44,373 bases of DNA from the NCBI RefSeq assembly GCF_022271435.1, contig NZ_JAFIQY010000058.1, forward strand, positions 1-44,373, read 5' to 3'. Shown here one piece after another: positions 16,203 through 24,140 of this stretch. Below the pieces are notes generated by a model. It ran no database searches and was not told where the DNA came from. It saw only the letters and a list, made by a program, of their open reading frames with translations. This DNA is from Streptomyces monomycini (GTDB taxonomy: Bacteria; Actinomycetota; Actinomycetes; Streptomycetales; Streptomycetaceae). Made by a program: the position numbers and the translations under genes. Position 1 is the first letter of the stretch, and every line of letters begins with the position of its first letter.

Positions 16203-17462
16203 GTGAGACACACACTGAACCTTGCGAAGAGACCACCTGCCGGTACGCGCCGACCGGGCCGGTATGCGGCGGCGTTGGCGACGGCATCGGTCGTCCTGGC
16301 CCTCGTGGCCCCCGCCGCGGAAGCGGCCGGGGCGGGCGCGGCGGACAGCGCCGGACGCCCGGCCGGATCCGACGGCTGTGCGGCAGCACGCGGCGCGCTC
16401 GCCGCCTCCCTGGACACGCTCGTCACCCGCCATGGGATACCGGGCACCGCCGCCGAACTGTCCGACCCGCGCTGCGGCCGGTGGGACGCCGCCCGTGGTG
16501 TCGCCGACCGGAAGACCGGGCGCCCGATGCGTGCCGAGGACCGGTTCAGGATCGGGAGCGTGACCAAAACGTTCACCGCGACGGTCGTCCTGCAGCTCGC
16601 CGCGGAGGGCCGGGTCGCGCTGGACGCGCCGGTCGAGCGCTACCTCCCCGGGCTGATCCGCGGCAACGGCTACGACGGCCGCACGATCACCGTACGGCAG
16701 TTGCTCCAGCACACCAGCGGCCTTCCCGACTACACCGCGGCCCTCGTCCAGCTGCCCGTGGAACAGTGGCGGTTCCGCCACGCCGAGCCCCGCGAACTGA
16801 TCGCCACCGCGCTGAAGCTGCCGCATCCCGCGAAGAAGTGGCATTACTCGACCACCAACTATCTCCTCGCGGGCCTCATCGTCGAGAAGGCCACCGGGCA
16901 CGGCGTCGAGTCGGAAGTGACCCGTCGGATCCTGCGGCCGCTCGGCCTGCACGACACCTACTGGCCCGGCGACAGTACACGCATCCGCGGGGCGCACTCG
17001 CACAGTTACTTCCCCGCCACCGACGAACCGGACGCGCCGCTGGCCGACGGCACCGCGTGGAACATGACGTTCGGTGGCGCCGGCGGCGCGCTGGTCTCCA
17101 CGCCCGCCGACGTGAACCGGTTCTTCCGCGGCCTGTTCGGCGGGAAGCTGCTGCCCGCGCGCTGGCTCGCCGAGATGAAGCGCAGCGTGCCCGCCGACCC
17201 GGACCGGCTGTGGCCCGGCGCCCGGTACGGACTGGGCCTGATCGCCTCGCCGCTGGAGTGCGGCGGCTGGTGGTGGGGGCACGGCGGGACGGTGCCCGGG
17301 GGACACCGCGCGCTGGGGGCTGTCGGGCCCGGCGGTCGGAGCATCGCGCTCGCCCTGACCGCGGTGCCCGGCACCGAACAGGCAGAAGCCGACTACCGTG
17401 CCGCCGCCGAGACCGCCTTCTGCGCTCCCGCCGGCGACCAGAAGCGGGAGCAGACCTCATGA
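16203..17462 (+). CDS. Secreted serine hydrolase, beta-lactamase / D,D-peptidase (R61-like) family
   Basis: 419 residues from GTG 16203, chosen because it gives a compact signal peptide (basic n-region, then AAALATASVVLALVAPAAEA). An upstream in-frame TTG (16134, after GAGGGGGG) would add 23 poorly coding residues. The active-site SxxK is SVTK (119-122). The second motif, usually YxN, reads YSTTN (Tyr215; Thr replaces Asn at the +2 position). HGGTVPG is the third motif. The fold and length fit penicillin-binding-protein-like D-alanyl-D-alanine carboxypeptidases or related esterases. The changed YxN residue makes D,D-peptidase activity uncertain. Its stop overlaps the start of the next gene (ATGA), so the two are translationally coupled. 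Confidence 0.85.
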   Translation: MRHTLNLAKRPPAGTRRPGRYAAALATASVVLALVAPAAEAAGAGAADSAGRPAGSDGCAAARGALAASLDTLVTRHGIPGTAAELSDPRCGRWDAARGVADRKTGRPMRAEDRFRIGSVTKTFTATVVLQLAAEGRVALDAPVERYLPGLIRGNGYDGRTITVRQLLQHTSGLPDYTAALVQLPVEQWRFRHAEPRELIATALKLPHPAKKWHYSTTNYLLAGLIVEKATGHGVESEVTRRILRPLGLHDTYWPGDSTRIRGAHSHSYFPATDEPDAPLADGTAWNMTFGGAGGALVSTPADVNRFFRGLFGGKLLPARWLAEMKRSVPADPDRLWPGARYGLGLIASPLECGGWWWGHGGTVPGGHRALGAVGPGGRSIALALTAVPGTEQAEADYRAAAETAFCAPAGDQKREQTS

Positions 17463-19060
17463 CCAGTCACAGCCCGGGAACCGCGCCCAGTCCGGTGACC
17501 GCCTCCCGCCCGGTGACCGCCTCCCGCCCGGTCGTACGCCGCGCCGCGGCAGCCGGTCTGGCCCTGGCGGCCTGCCTCACCGTCTCCCCCGGCCTGGCCC
17601 ATGCCACCGCGCCTGCCCCCGGCTCCGGACTCAGCCCCTACTACCAGCAGCACCTCGATTGGGGCAGTTGCGCCAAGGGCCCCGACGACGCGATGGGCCG
17701 CGACCTGGACCGGGCCGGCGTGCAGTGTACGGACGTGACCGTTCCGCTCGACTACGCCGCTCCCCAGGGCCGTACGATCACCATCGCCGTCTCCCGGCTC
17801 AAGGCCACCGACACCCGCCACCGTATCGGTGCGATCCTGCTCAACAACGGAGGGCCCGGCGGCCCCGCCCTCTCGTCCCCTCCGGACATCCGCACAGCGA
17901 TGAAGAAGGTCGGACCGCGTTACGACATCATCGGATTCGATCCGCGCTTCGTCGGCCGCAGCACTCCGCTGAACTGCGGCTGGCCCGTGGGCACCCACTT
18001 CTTCTCGGCCGGCCTGAGCCGCGCGAGCTTCGAGCGTCAGGTCGCCTTCCAGAAGAGCCTGGCCGACAAGTGCCGGGCCGCCGCGCCGACGGTTCTGCCC
18101 CACATCAGCACCCGCAACACGGCCCGCGACATGGACGTCCTCCGAGGCGCGCTCGGCGAACGGAAGATCTCCTACCTGGGGTACTCGTACGGCAGCTACC
18201 TGGGCACCGTCTACACCCAGATGTTCCCCGGCCGTTTCGACCGGGTGGTGCTCGACGGGGCGCTCGCTCCCGACGACTACACTCCCCGGCAACTGCAGTA
18301 CGCCATCAAGGAGAACGACCGGGCCCTCGCCGCCTGGGCCGACTGGGCGGCCCGCCGCGACTCCGCCTACCACCTCGGCCGCACGCGCGCCCAGGTGCTC
18401 GCCACCATCGGCCGGATCCTCGAAGCGTCCGCGCGGCAGCCGCTGACCATCGGCACCGCGCCGGAACGCTACCGTATCGACGACACGCAGGTGCCGCCCC
18501 TGCTCTTCGCCTCGATAGCCGACGACACCGACCGGACACGGGCCGGGCTCGGCGAGCAGCTCTCCGTACTCGCCAAGGCCATGGCTGGGCAACCGACCCG
18601 GCTGTCCCCGGAGTTCATCGCCGCCCTGCGGTTCCTCCAGACCGACGATGAGCCCGGCGGCGTACAGACCGCGATCCTCTGCGGGGACAAGGCCGCCCCG
18701 CGCGACCCCGAGGTCTACTGGCGGGACATCCAGCGCGGCCGTGCCGAGCATCCGCTGCTCGGAGCCATGGCCGACAACATCAGCCCGTGCGCCTTCTGGG
18801 ACCGGCCGCGCGAGAAGCCCACCCAGGTACGGCGCGACGCCCCGGTCCTGCTCGTGGCCGCCACCGGTGACCCGCGGACCACGTACCGGAGCAGCGTGGC
18901 ACTGCACGGCCTGCTGCCGAGCTCCAAGCTCCTCACGCTCAAGGGCGCCACCCGCCACGCTCTGTACGGTGAGTACGGCAACGCCTGCGTGGACGCCAAG
19001 GTCAACCGGTACCTGGCCACCGGGAAACTGCCGGCCGCCGACGAAACCTGCGTCAAGTAG
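17459..19060 (+). CDS. Secreted alpha/beta hydrolase, tripeptidyl aminopeptidase (S33) family
   Basis: 533 residues from ATG 17459, overlapping the previous stop. A long n-region containing a duplicated 18-bp unit (VTASRP twice) precedes the signal peptide (RRAAAAGLALAACLTVSPGLAHA). The oxyanion segment is LNNGGPGGPA, the nucleophile is Ser243 in GYSYGSYLG, the Asp lies in TGDPRTTY and the His in GATRHALYG. The C-terminal extension with paired cysteines is typical of Streptomyces SlpD/SlpE/Tap-type tripeptidyl aminopeptidases, which remove N-terminal tripeptides outside the cell. Co-translation with the serine hydrolase suggests joint work on extracellular peptides or wall peptides (inference). 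Confidence 0.88.
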   Translation: MTSHSPGTAPSPVTASRPVTASRPVVRRAAAAGLALAACLTVSPGLAHATAPAPGSGLSPYYQQHLDWGSCAKGPDDAMGRDLDRAGVQCTDVTVPLDYAAPQGRTITIAVSRLKATDTRHRIGAILLNNGGPGGPALSSPPDIRTAMKKVGPRYDIIGFDPRFVGRSTPLNCGWPVGTHFFSAGLSRASFERQVAFQKSLADKCRAAAPTVLPHISTRNTARDMDVLRGALGERKISYLGYSYGSYLGTVYTQMFPGRFDRVVLDGALAPDDYTPRQLQYAIKENDRALAAWADWAARRDSAYHLGRTRAQVLATIGRILEASARQPLTIGTAPERYRIDDTQVPPLLFASIADDTDRTRAGLGEQLSVLAKAMAGQPTRLSPEFIAALRFLQTDDEPGGVQTAILCGDKAAPRDPEVYWRDIQRGRAEHPLLGAMADNISPCAFWDRPREKPTQVRRDAPVLLVAATGDPRTTYRSSVALHGLLPSSKLLTLKGATRHALYGEYGNACVDAKVNRYLATGKLPAADETCVK

Positions 19061-19076
19061 CCGGCAGGGCCCCCTT

Positions 19077-19703
19077 TCAGGCCATGGCCGTCCAACCGAG
19101 ACGGACCGCGAGCAGCAGGATCACGCTGTTGCCGAGGACGGCCATGGTCAGCCGGCCCCGGGCACCGGTGAGCAGGCGGCCGAGCAGGGCGCCGCCCGAG
19201 GCCAGCAGGGTCTGCCAGCTCACCGAGGCGGCAAAGGCGGCGGTCACGAAGACCGCGCTGACGGTGAGCGTGGGGGCGGCTGCCCGGCGGCCGACGACCA
19301 GGGCGCCGAAGTAGACGATGGTGACCGGGTTGAGGAGTGTCAGCCCGACCATTCCGGTGTACGTACGCGACAGCGACGTGCGGAAAGCCGGCGACCGGTC
19401 CGCCCGGACCTGGTGAGCGCGCGCAGCGGTCACCAGGCCGCGCGAAGCGATGAGGAGGAGTACGGCCGCGCTGACGAGTTGCAGCTGACGGGCGACAGCG
19501 GCGATCGCCGCCGCGAACGCCGCGCCACCGATGACGGCGACGAGCGCGTACAACCCGTCGGCAGTGGCGACCCCGAGCGCGGCCGCCAGACCGTGGCGCA
19601 ACGAGACCTGCGCGGACAGCGTGACGATGAGAACCGACATGGCACCGACCGGCATGGCGATGCCGTAGCCGGCGAGCAGTCCGGTCAGAAGCGCTTCGGT
19701 CAT
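19077..19703 (-). CDS. LysE/RhtB-family exporter
   Basis: 208 residues starting MTEALLTGLLAGYGIAMPVG at ATG 19701-19703. About six hydrophobic segments are seen, with the LysE-family N-terminal pattern GYGIAMPVGAM and the conserved GLTLLNPVTIVYF segment. Members export lysine, arginine, threonine, homoserine or related small molecules using the proton gradient. The substrate cannot be deduced. It converges with the S33 peptidase gene (16 bp between stops, no obvious terminator). It is divergent from the 132-residue protein gene. Confidence 0.85.
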   Translation of the reverse strand: MTEALLTGLLAGYGIAMPVGAMSVLIVTLSAQVSLRHGLAAALGVATADGLYALVAVIGGAAFAAAIAAVARQLQLVSAAVLLLIASRGLVTAARAHQVRADRSPAFRTSLSRTYTGMVGLTLLNPVTIVYFGALVVGRRAAAPTLTVSAVFVTAAFAASVSWQTLLASGGALLGRLLTGARGRLTMAVLGNSVILLLAVRLGWTAMA

Positions 19704-19764
19704 CTCGGGCCATCGGGTGCGGGGAGGGCGCGGGGGCGGGTAAGGGACGGGGGAGGGACAAGCC

Positions 19765-19806
19765 ATTGTCGCCGCGGAACGGGCGCCCGTCGCGGTACGC
19801 GACAAT
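19765..19806. promoter_or_regulatory. Inverted repeat between divergent genes
   Basis: ATTGTCGC (19765-19772) and GCGACAAT (19799-19806) are exact inverted copies separated by 26 bp, between the lysE-like gene and the gene at 19813. The right arm contains a GACAAT -10-like hexamer only 6 bp before the GTG start. A dimeric or tetrameric regulator site is possible. Confidence 0.45.
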
Positions 19807-19812
19807 ACGGAA

Positions 19813-20211
19813 GTGAACTTTCGCTATTTCAACCAGACCGGCTGGACCGCCATCTTCAACGGCACGGATTCCAGGACCGGGCGCACGGTGAAGGTAGAGG
19901 CCTGGGACCCGGCGACCGGTGCGGCGCTCGTGGTCGACACCGAGCGCGGCGCCCTGCGCCCGGTCATGGACTACGAGGACTTCTCCCACCTCGAACAGGC
20001 CGACCAGGTGGTGGCCGCGGTGCCCGGTGACGGGTGGCGCGTGCACTGGACGGACCAGGGCCCCGGCGGAAGTCCGCTGACGGAACAGGTGCTGGCGTGG
20101 CTGATCACGTCACAGGGGAAGGCGACCGCCATCACGGTCGACGCCCAGGGATACGTCGACGATGCCGACGGCGCCGACGCCTTCGTCCCGCCGGGCGAGC
20201 CGATCCCGTAA
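19813..20211 (+). CDS. Hypothetical protein, 132 aa
   Basis: It starts at GTG 19813 and reads VNFRYFNQTGWTAIFNGTDS. It is a soluble, acidic protein with strongly codon-biased sequence, no signal peptide and no membrane segment. The N-terminal half looks beta-rich (NGTDSRTGRTVKVEAWDPATGAALVVD) and the C-terminus is Asp/Pro-rich. I do not recognise the family. The start is within a few bases of a -10-like GACAAT, so the mRNA may be leaderless. It is probably monocistronic, since the next gene begins about 270 bp downstream with its own -10 element. Confidence 0.65.
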   Translation: MNFRYFNQTGWTAIFNGTDSRTGRTVKVEAWDPATGAALVVDTERGALRPVMDYEDFSHLEQADQVVAAVPGDGWRVHWTDQGPGGSPLTEQVLAWLITSQGKATAITVDAQGYVDDADGADAFVPPGEPIP

Positions 20212-20470
20212 GCGGTGCACCGGCCCAATACACCCACGGACGCACGGCCGCACGGCCTCGCCGGTGCTCCGGTGGCGACGGCCTGGCTCTCGGCGGCATG
20301 AACACCTCCCGCACCGGTGGCGGGCTACCCGGTATCGGGGCAAGGGCTCTCGCTGCCGCAGTGCGCGGCGATCGCCAGGGTCGTCGTGGCCAGTGCCGGA
20401 GCGGTACGTACGGGGAGGCGCCGAGCCGTCGCGTCGGCCCTCGGCCGTCCCGAACGCGAGTGCTACCGCC

Positions 20471-20476
20471 TATGAT
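20471..20476 (+). promoter_or_regulatory. -10 element of a leaderless GNAT gene
   Basis: TATGAT lies 6 bp before the GTG start at 20483, the spacing expected when transcription begins at the start codon. No matching -35 hexamer is evident. Confidence 0.5.
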
Positions 20477-20482
20477 CGGCCG

Positions 20483-21046
20483 GTGCATACCTCCGTCTTA
20501 CTCACGGCCGCCGCGACGCCGGCCGGCCCCGCGCTCACCCTGCGCCCCTGGAACGGCGGTGACGCCGCCGCACTGATCGAGGCGTACCGGGATCCTCAGC
20601 TGTACCGCTGGGAAAGCACTCCGATGGAGAGCGAGGCCGACGGACTGCGCTGGATCGCGGTCCAGGAGGAGGGCTGGGCTGCGGGCGACCGGCTCGCTTT
20701 CGCCGTGCTGGAAGCCGTCCCCGATGCGCCACCGCGGCTGGTGGGCAATGCGGTGCTCAAGGGCGCCGTGCCCGGCAAGCCCGTCGCCGAGGTCGGCTAC
20801 TGGACCGCGGCGTGGGCCCGGGGGCGAGGTGTGGCTCCCCGGGCCCTTCAAGCCCTGACCACCTGGTCCTTCGACACGTTCCGGGCCGACGGCCTGGAAT
20901 GCCTCGAACTCCTGCACCAGGCGGACAACCTGGCGTCCTGCCGTGTCGCGGAGAAGTGCGGCTACGGGTTCGACCGGATCCTGCCGGCGTCGCCGCCGCT
21001 CTACCCGCTCGACGGCCATCTGCATCTCCTGCGCGCGGCCGCCTGA
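20483..21046 (+). CDS. GNAT acetyltransferase, RimJ/RimL-like
   Basis: 187 residues from GTG 20483 (VHTSVLLTAAATPAGPALTL). The typical RimJ/RimL layout is present: LTLRPWNGGDAAALIEAYRDPQLYRW at the N-terminus, GYWTAAWARGRGVAPRALQALTTW as the acetyl-CoA-binding region, and LELLHQADNLASCRVAEKCGYG near the end. Such enzymes acetylate N-terminal amines of proteins or small-molecule amines. No signal peptide is present. It converges with the D-Ala-D-Ala-ligase-like gene across a short repeat-rich gap with CTGCGGCACCGGC-like units. Start choice rests on the adjacent -10 element, since there is no ribosome binding site. Confidence 0.85.
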   Translation: MHTSVLLTAAATPAGPALTLRPWNGGDAAALIEAYRDPQLYRWESTPMESEADGLRWIAVQEEGWAAGDRLAFAVLEAVPDAPPRLVGNAVLKGAVPGKPVAEVGYWTAAWARGRGVAPRALQALTTWSFDTFRADGLECLELLHQADNLASCRVAEKCGYGFDRILPASPPLYPLDGHLHLLRAAA

Positions 21047-21118
21047 CCCCACACTGCGGCCCCCTCTGCGGCACCGGCTACGGCACCCGCTGCGGCACCG
21101 GCCCGGCGGGCTGCCCGC

Positions 21119-22156
21119 TCAGCGCGTCGCGAGGTCCACGATGCGCTGGATCAGGTCGGGGTAGGTCCAGCCGGCCCCGGACGCCGCGAGCGGCACCAGG
21201 CTCGTCGCCGTCAGGCCCGGGAGCGCGTTCACTTCGAGGCACATCGGCTCGCCGGCCGCGTCGCAGCGGAAGTCGGTACGCGAGTACGTGCCGCTGCCGA
21301 ACCCCAGGGACCGGTGCGCCCGCAGGGCCTGCTCCTGGAGCCGGGACGCGAAGTCGTCCGGGACGCGCGCCGGGCAGACCTCGGCGGCCGCCCCGGGCTG
21401 GTACTTGGCCGTGTAGTCGAACACCGGCGTCGTCAGCTCGATCTCGACCACGGGAAGCACTTGGTCACCGACCACCGCCACGGTGAACTCCCGCCCGGGC
21501 AGGAACGGTTCCACCATCAATTCCACGTCCTCGGAGCGCAGCTCGGCGGCGATCTGCGCCAGGTGCGACAACGAGTCGACGCGGTGGACCGACACACTCG
21601 AACCGTCCGCGACCGGCTTGGCCACCACCGGCCCGGCCGCCACCAGCCGCTCGACGGCCGGCGGCACGTCGGACACCGCGGGCCGCCACAGCGCCCGCTC
21701 GGCCACCCGCAGTCCCGCCGCGCCCAGCACCGCCTGCGTCCGGCCCTTGTGCCACGCCGCCGCGCAGGTCGCGCTGTCCGCGCCGGTGAACGGTACGCCG
21801 GCCATCTCCAGCACGGCCTGTACGTGCCCGTCCTCGCCCCAACCGCCGTGCAGGGCCAGGAACACCAGGTCGGCGCCGCGCAGCAGCTCCAGGACCGGGC
21901 CGCCGGTCAGGGCGGCGTGCATGCGGGACCGCAGCCGATGGCGCTCCGCGCGGGACGGCGGCTCCTTGCCGACCGCGGCTTCCTCGACCGTGTCCCCGGG
22001 ACGCAGCGGCCCGGCCAGGACCGGCGCCGCGGCGGCCGGGTCGACCAGTGTCACCTCGTGTCCCCGTGCCAGCAGGGCCCGGGCGGCCGACCAGCCCGAG
22101 GCCAGGGAGACGTCTCGCTCCGAACTCTCTCCACCGCTCAAGATCACAACACGCAT
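21119..22156 (-). CDS. ddl: D-alanine-D-alanine ligase-like ATP-grasp enzyme (accessory copy)
   Basis: 345 residues from ATG 22154-22156 (MRVVILSGGESSERDVSLAS). The N-terminal Ddl motif GGxSxE is present, as are FLALHGGWGEDGHVQAVLE, the ADGSSVSV loop, DYTAKY with the conserved Tyr, and the metal/ATP residues in RTDFRC...EVNALPGLT. The order and length match Ddl ligases that join two D-amino acids with ATP. It is unlikely to be the housekeeping copy, because no murein operon genes surround it, and several positions are unusual (DVS for EVS; DGSS for EGSS). Relatives serve as second wall-precursor ligases or as dipeptide ligases in specialised metabolism. LysE-like export and secreted hydrolases nearby allow, but do not prove, a D-amino-acid theme. 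Confidence 0.8.
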   Translation of the reverse strand: MRVVILSGGESSERDVSLASGWSAARALLARGHEVTLVDPAAAAPVLAGPLRPGDTVEEAAVGKEPPSRAERHRLRSRMHAALTGGPVLELLRGADLVFLALHGGWGEDGHVQAVLEMAGVPFTGADSATCAAAWHKGRTQAVLGAAGLRVAERALWRPAVSDVPPAVERLVAAGPVVAKPVADGSSVSVHRVDSLSHLAQIAAELRSEDVELMVEPFLPGREFTVAVVGDQVLPVVEIELTTPVFDYTAKYQPGAAAEVCPARVPDDFASRLQEQALRAHRSLGFGSGTYSRTDFRCDAAGEPMCLEVNALPGLTATSLVPLAASGAGWTYPDLIQRIVDLATR

Positions 22157-22388
22157 ACCGGGATTCTGCCGCATCCGGGCGGCCGGGGCCCGTAGCTGCG
22201 CCGTACCGCCGTCGAACTGCGTCCCGTATGTCGGGTGGTGGGGCGCCGATCCCGCCAACGGGCTTCGGGCGTAGGGCGGCCGGGGCGGGTCCCGTCTCCC
22301 GTGGTGTCCCGTGCGTGGCGCGCGGGATGCGGGGTCCGCCCCGGCCGGTGATCAGTGGGCGCGGCCGGTGTTCAGCGCACGCGGCCGG

Positions 22389-23072
22389 TCACTGCTGCAC
22401 GTCGAGCGTCGTCCGGGCCGGGCGGAGGGTGTTGGTCGGGTGGGGCATGTGGACGTCGGCGGTGCCGGTGCCCTCGAAGAGCCGGTCGCCCGCCTTGACC
22501 GGGGCGGTGCCGAAGGCGCTCTTGAAGGACGCGGCGCCCTGGCTGGTCAGGGTGAAGGTGATGCGTGCCGTGACCTTGCCGGAGGAGACCCGGACGTTCT
22601 TCCGGTCCAGGGTGAACGCCAGGAATGCCGTCCGCGCGGGCCGGGCGCCCCGGACGTCCCCGGAGATCCGGCCGGTGGCGAAGTCCGCCTTCAGGTGGTT
22701 GACGCGCAGATAGCGGCCGCCGCGGGTGAACTCGAAGCCTCCGTCGAAGCGCAGTTCGCCCTTGGAGAGGCTGCGGTCGAACGTCCCGCCGGTGATCGGT
22801 GCGCTGACGCACCGCCGCTCACGGGTGCCGGTCAGCCGGGCCGGGCGGACGGCGTTCATCCGTACATGGGCCTTGGCGAGGGCGCGGCCGGCTCCCGGTG
22901 CCAGGCAGAACTCCCCGCTGCCCTTGCCCACCCGGGTCAGGTCCCCCTGGGGCGCGGGCACCGGGCGCGGGCCCTCCGGGGTGGCGGCCGCCGAGAGGCC
23001 GCCGCCGAGTGGCGCGGTGAGGGCGAGCGCGGTCACACAGGCCGTGGTCAGCAGGCGGCGCGGTGCGGACAT
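22389..23072 (-). CDS. Secreted HtaA-like beta-rich protein
   Basis: 227 residues from ATG 23070-23072 with GAAGGAGA upstream. The signal peptide is MSAPRRLLTTACVTALALTAPLGGGLSAAA. The mature part contains two Cys and repeating beta-strand patterns (KGELRFDGGFEFTRGGRYLRV, then TAFLAFTLDRKNVRV and ITFTLTSQGAASFKSAFG). This resembles the HtaA/heme-transport-associated or similar immunoglobulin-like domains of actinobacterial secreted proteins, but conserved heme ligands were not verified. No C-terminal membrane anchor or sortase motif is seen. It is divergent from the DUF4142 operon. The function is unknown; the HtaA assignment is tentative. Confidence 0.65.
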   Translation of the reverse strand: MSAPRRLLTTACVTALALTAPLGGGLSAAATPEGPRPVPAPQGDLTRVGKGSGEFCLAPGAGRALAKAHVRMNAVRPARLTGTRERRCVSAPITGGTFDRSLSKGELRFDGGFEFTRGGRYLRVNHLKADFATGRISGDVRGARPARTAFLAFTLDRKNVRVSSGKVTARITFTLTSQGAASFKSAFGTAPVKAGDRLFEGTGTADVHMPHPTNTLRPARTTLDVQQ

Positions 23073-23409
23073 GGGGACGTCTCCTTCATGTACGGCTGCG
23101 GTCGGCCGCGGCTGACCGGCAGCGTTGCTGTGTTTGCTGAAGGTATTGACGCTGTGCTGCCGTTGGTGACGCAGACGGCACCGAATCACCCGATTGCTCC
23201 ACATCGAGCGGCGTGTCGCCCTGGGCTTCACCGGCGGTGAGGGCGTAAAGGGGTACGGGTGGGCATTCCCGCGCCGGCCGGCGCGGCCGGGCACTGTAGC
23301 AAGCGAGGGGCGCCGTGGCGGTTCTTTGTCCGGTTGGCGCCAACACGGCGGTGGCGGCCCGGCTCCGCATTAGCGTCCTCTTTCCCGTCACCCGGAGAAG
23401 GAGGGCACC
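23073..23409. other. Divergent control region with 12-bp palindrome
   Basis: This 337-bp gap separates two divergent secreted-protein loci. No gene was recognised. It contains the perfect palindrome GTTGGCGCCAAC at 23333-23344, 66 bp before the DUF4142 start, which is a plausible operator. AT-richer patches near 23120-23160 and 23380 may hold promoters, but no convincing hexamer pair was identified. Confidence 0.5.
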
Positions 23410-24126
23410 TTGCGAAGCGTCGGACGACGGCGTTCGGTGACCGTCGGTGCGCGGTCGCGGTTCTCGGTGGGCACCGGGCTGGTCGTCGCCGGTCTTTCCC
23501 TGACGGCCGTGGCCATTCTGCTGCCGGTGCAGTTGTTCGCGAGCAGCGGCAGTGCCGCGGACAATTCCGTTCCCGCCGCGCGGAACGACGGGCTCGGGGT
23601 GTGGAACACACCGTCGGGCCCTTTGACACCGCTCGACCGGGAATTCGTCACCAAGGTACGGCAGGCCGGGCTGTGGGAACTTCCCGCCGGCCGGCAGGCA
23701 CTGCAACGCGGAAAGCGGCAGGCCGTGCAGCACGCCGGCCGGCATTTGGCGGAGGGGCACACCGATCTCAATCAGCGGGCCGCCGACGCGGCCCGAGCGC
23801 TGGCCGTCACGCTCCCCGGGCAGCCGACTCCGGAGCAGCAGGGCTGGCTCGCCCAACTCGACACGGCCGAAGGCGATACGTACGAGCGGCTATTCGTGAA
23901 TCTGGCGCGTCGCGCGCACGGAAAGGTGTTCTCCCTCGTCGCCCAAGTACGGGCGAACACCCGTAATGCGGTGATCCGGGACCTGGCCACACGTGCCAAT
24001 ACCGTCGTCCTCGATCACATCACGGCCCTGGAACAGACCGGACTGGTCGATTTCGGAGCACTCGACGGCGGGCCGGCCTCCGGCGGGCCCGGCACGGCTA
24101 CGGTGGCGCCGCCACCCGCGAAGTGA
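23410..24126 (+). CDS. Exported DUF4142 (ferritin-like) protein
   Basis: 238 residues. The start is an unusual TTG at 23410, chosen because a perfect AAGGAGG sits 5 nt upstream (23398-23404). A basic N-terminus is followed by a hydrophobic signal or anchor segment (TGLVVAGLSLTAVAILLPVQLF). The body has the DUF4142 pattern: LDREFVTKVRQAGLWELPAGRQALQRG, then VQHAGRHLAEGHTDLN and an internal helical bundle ending in a Pro/Gly-rich tail. DUF4142 proteins are ferritin-like four-helix bundles of unknown role, often secreted. It is the first gene of a three-gene cluster with overlapping or short junctions. Confidence 0.8.
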   Translation: MRSVGRRRSVTVGARSRFSVGTGLVVAGLSLTAVAILLPVQLFASSGSAADNSVPAARNDGLGVWNTPSGPLTPLDREFVTKVRQAGLWELPAGRQALQRGKRQAVQHAGRHLAEGHTDLNQRAADAARALAVTLPGQPTPEQQGWLAQLDTAEGDTYERLFVNLARRAHGKVFSLVAQVRANTRNAVIRDLATRANTVVLDHITALEQTGLVDFGALDGGPASGGPGTATVAPPPAK

Positions 24127-24140
24127 AGCGAAGTGATGTC

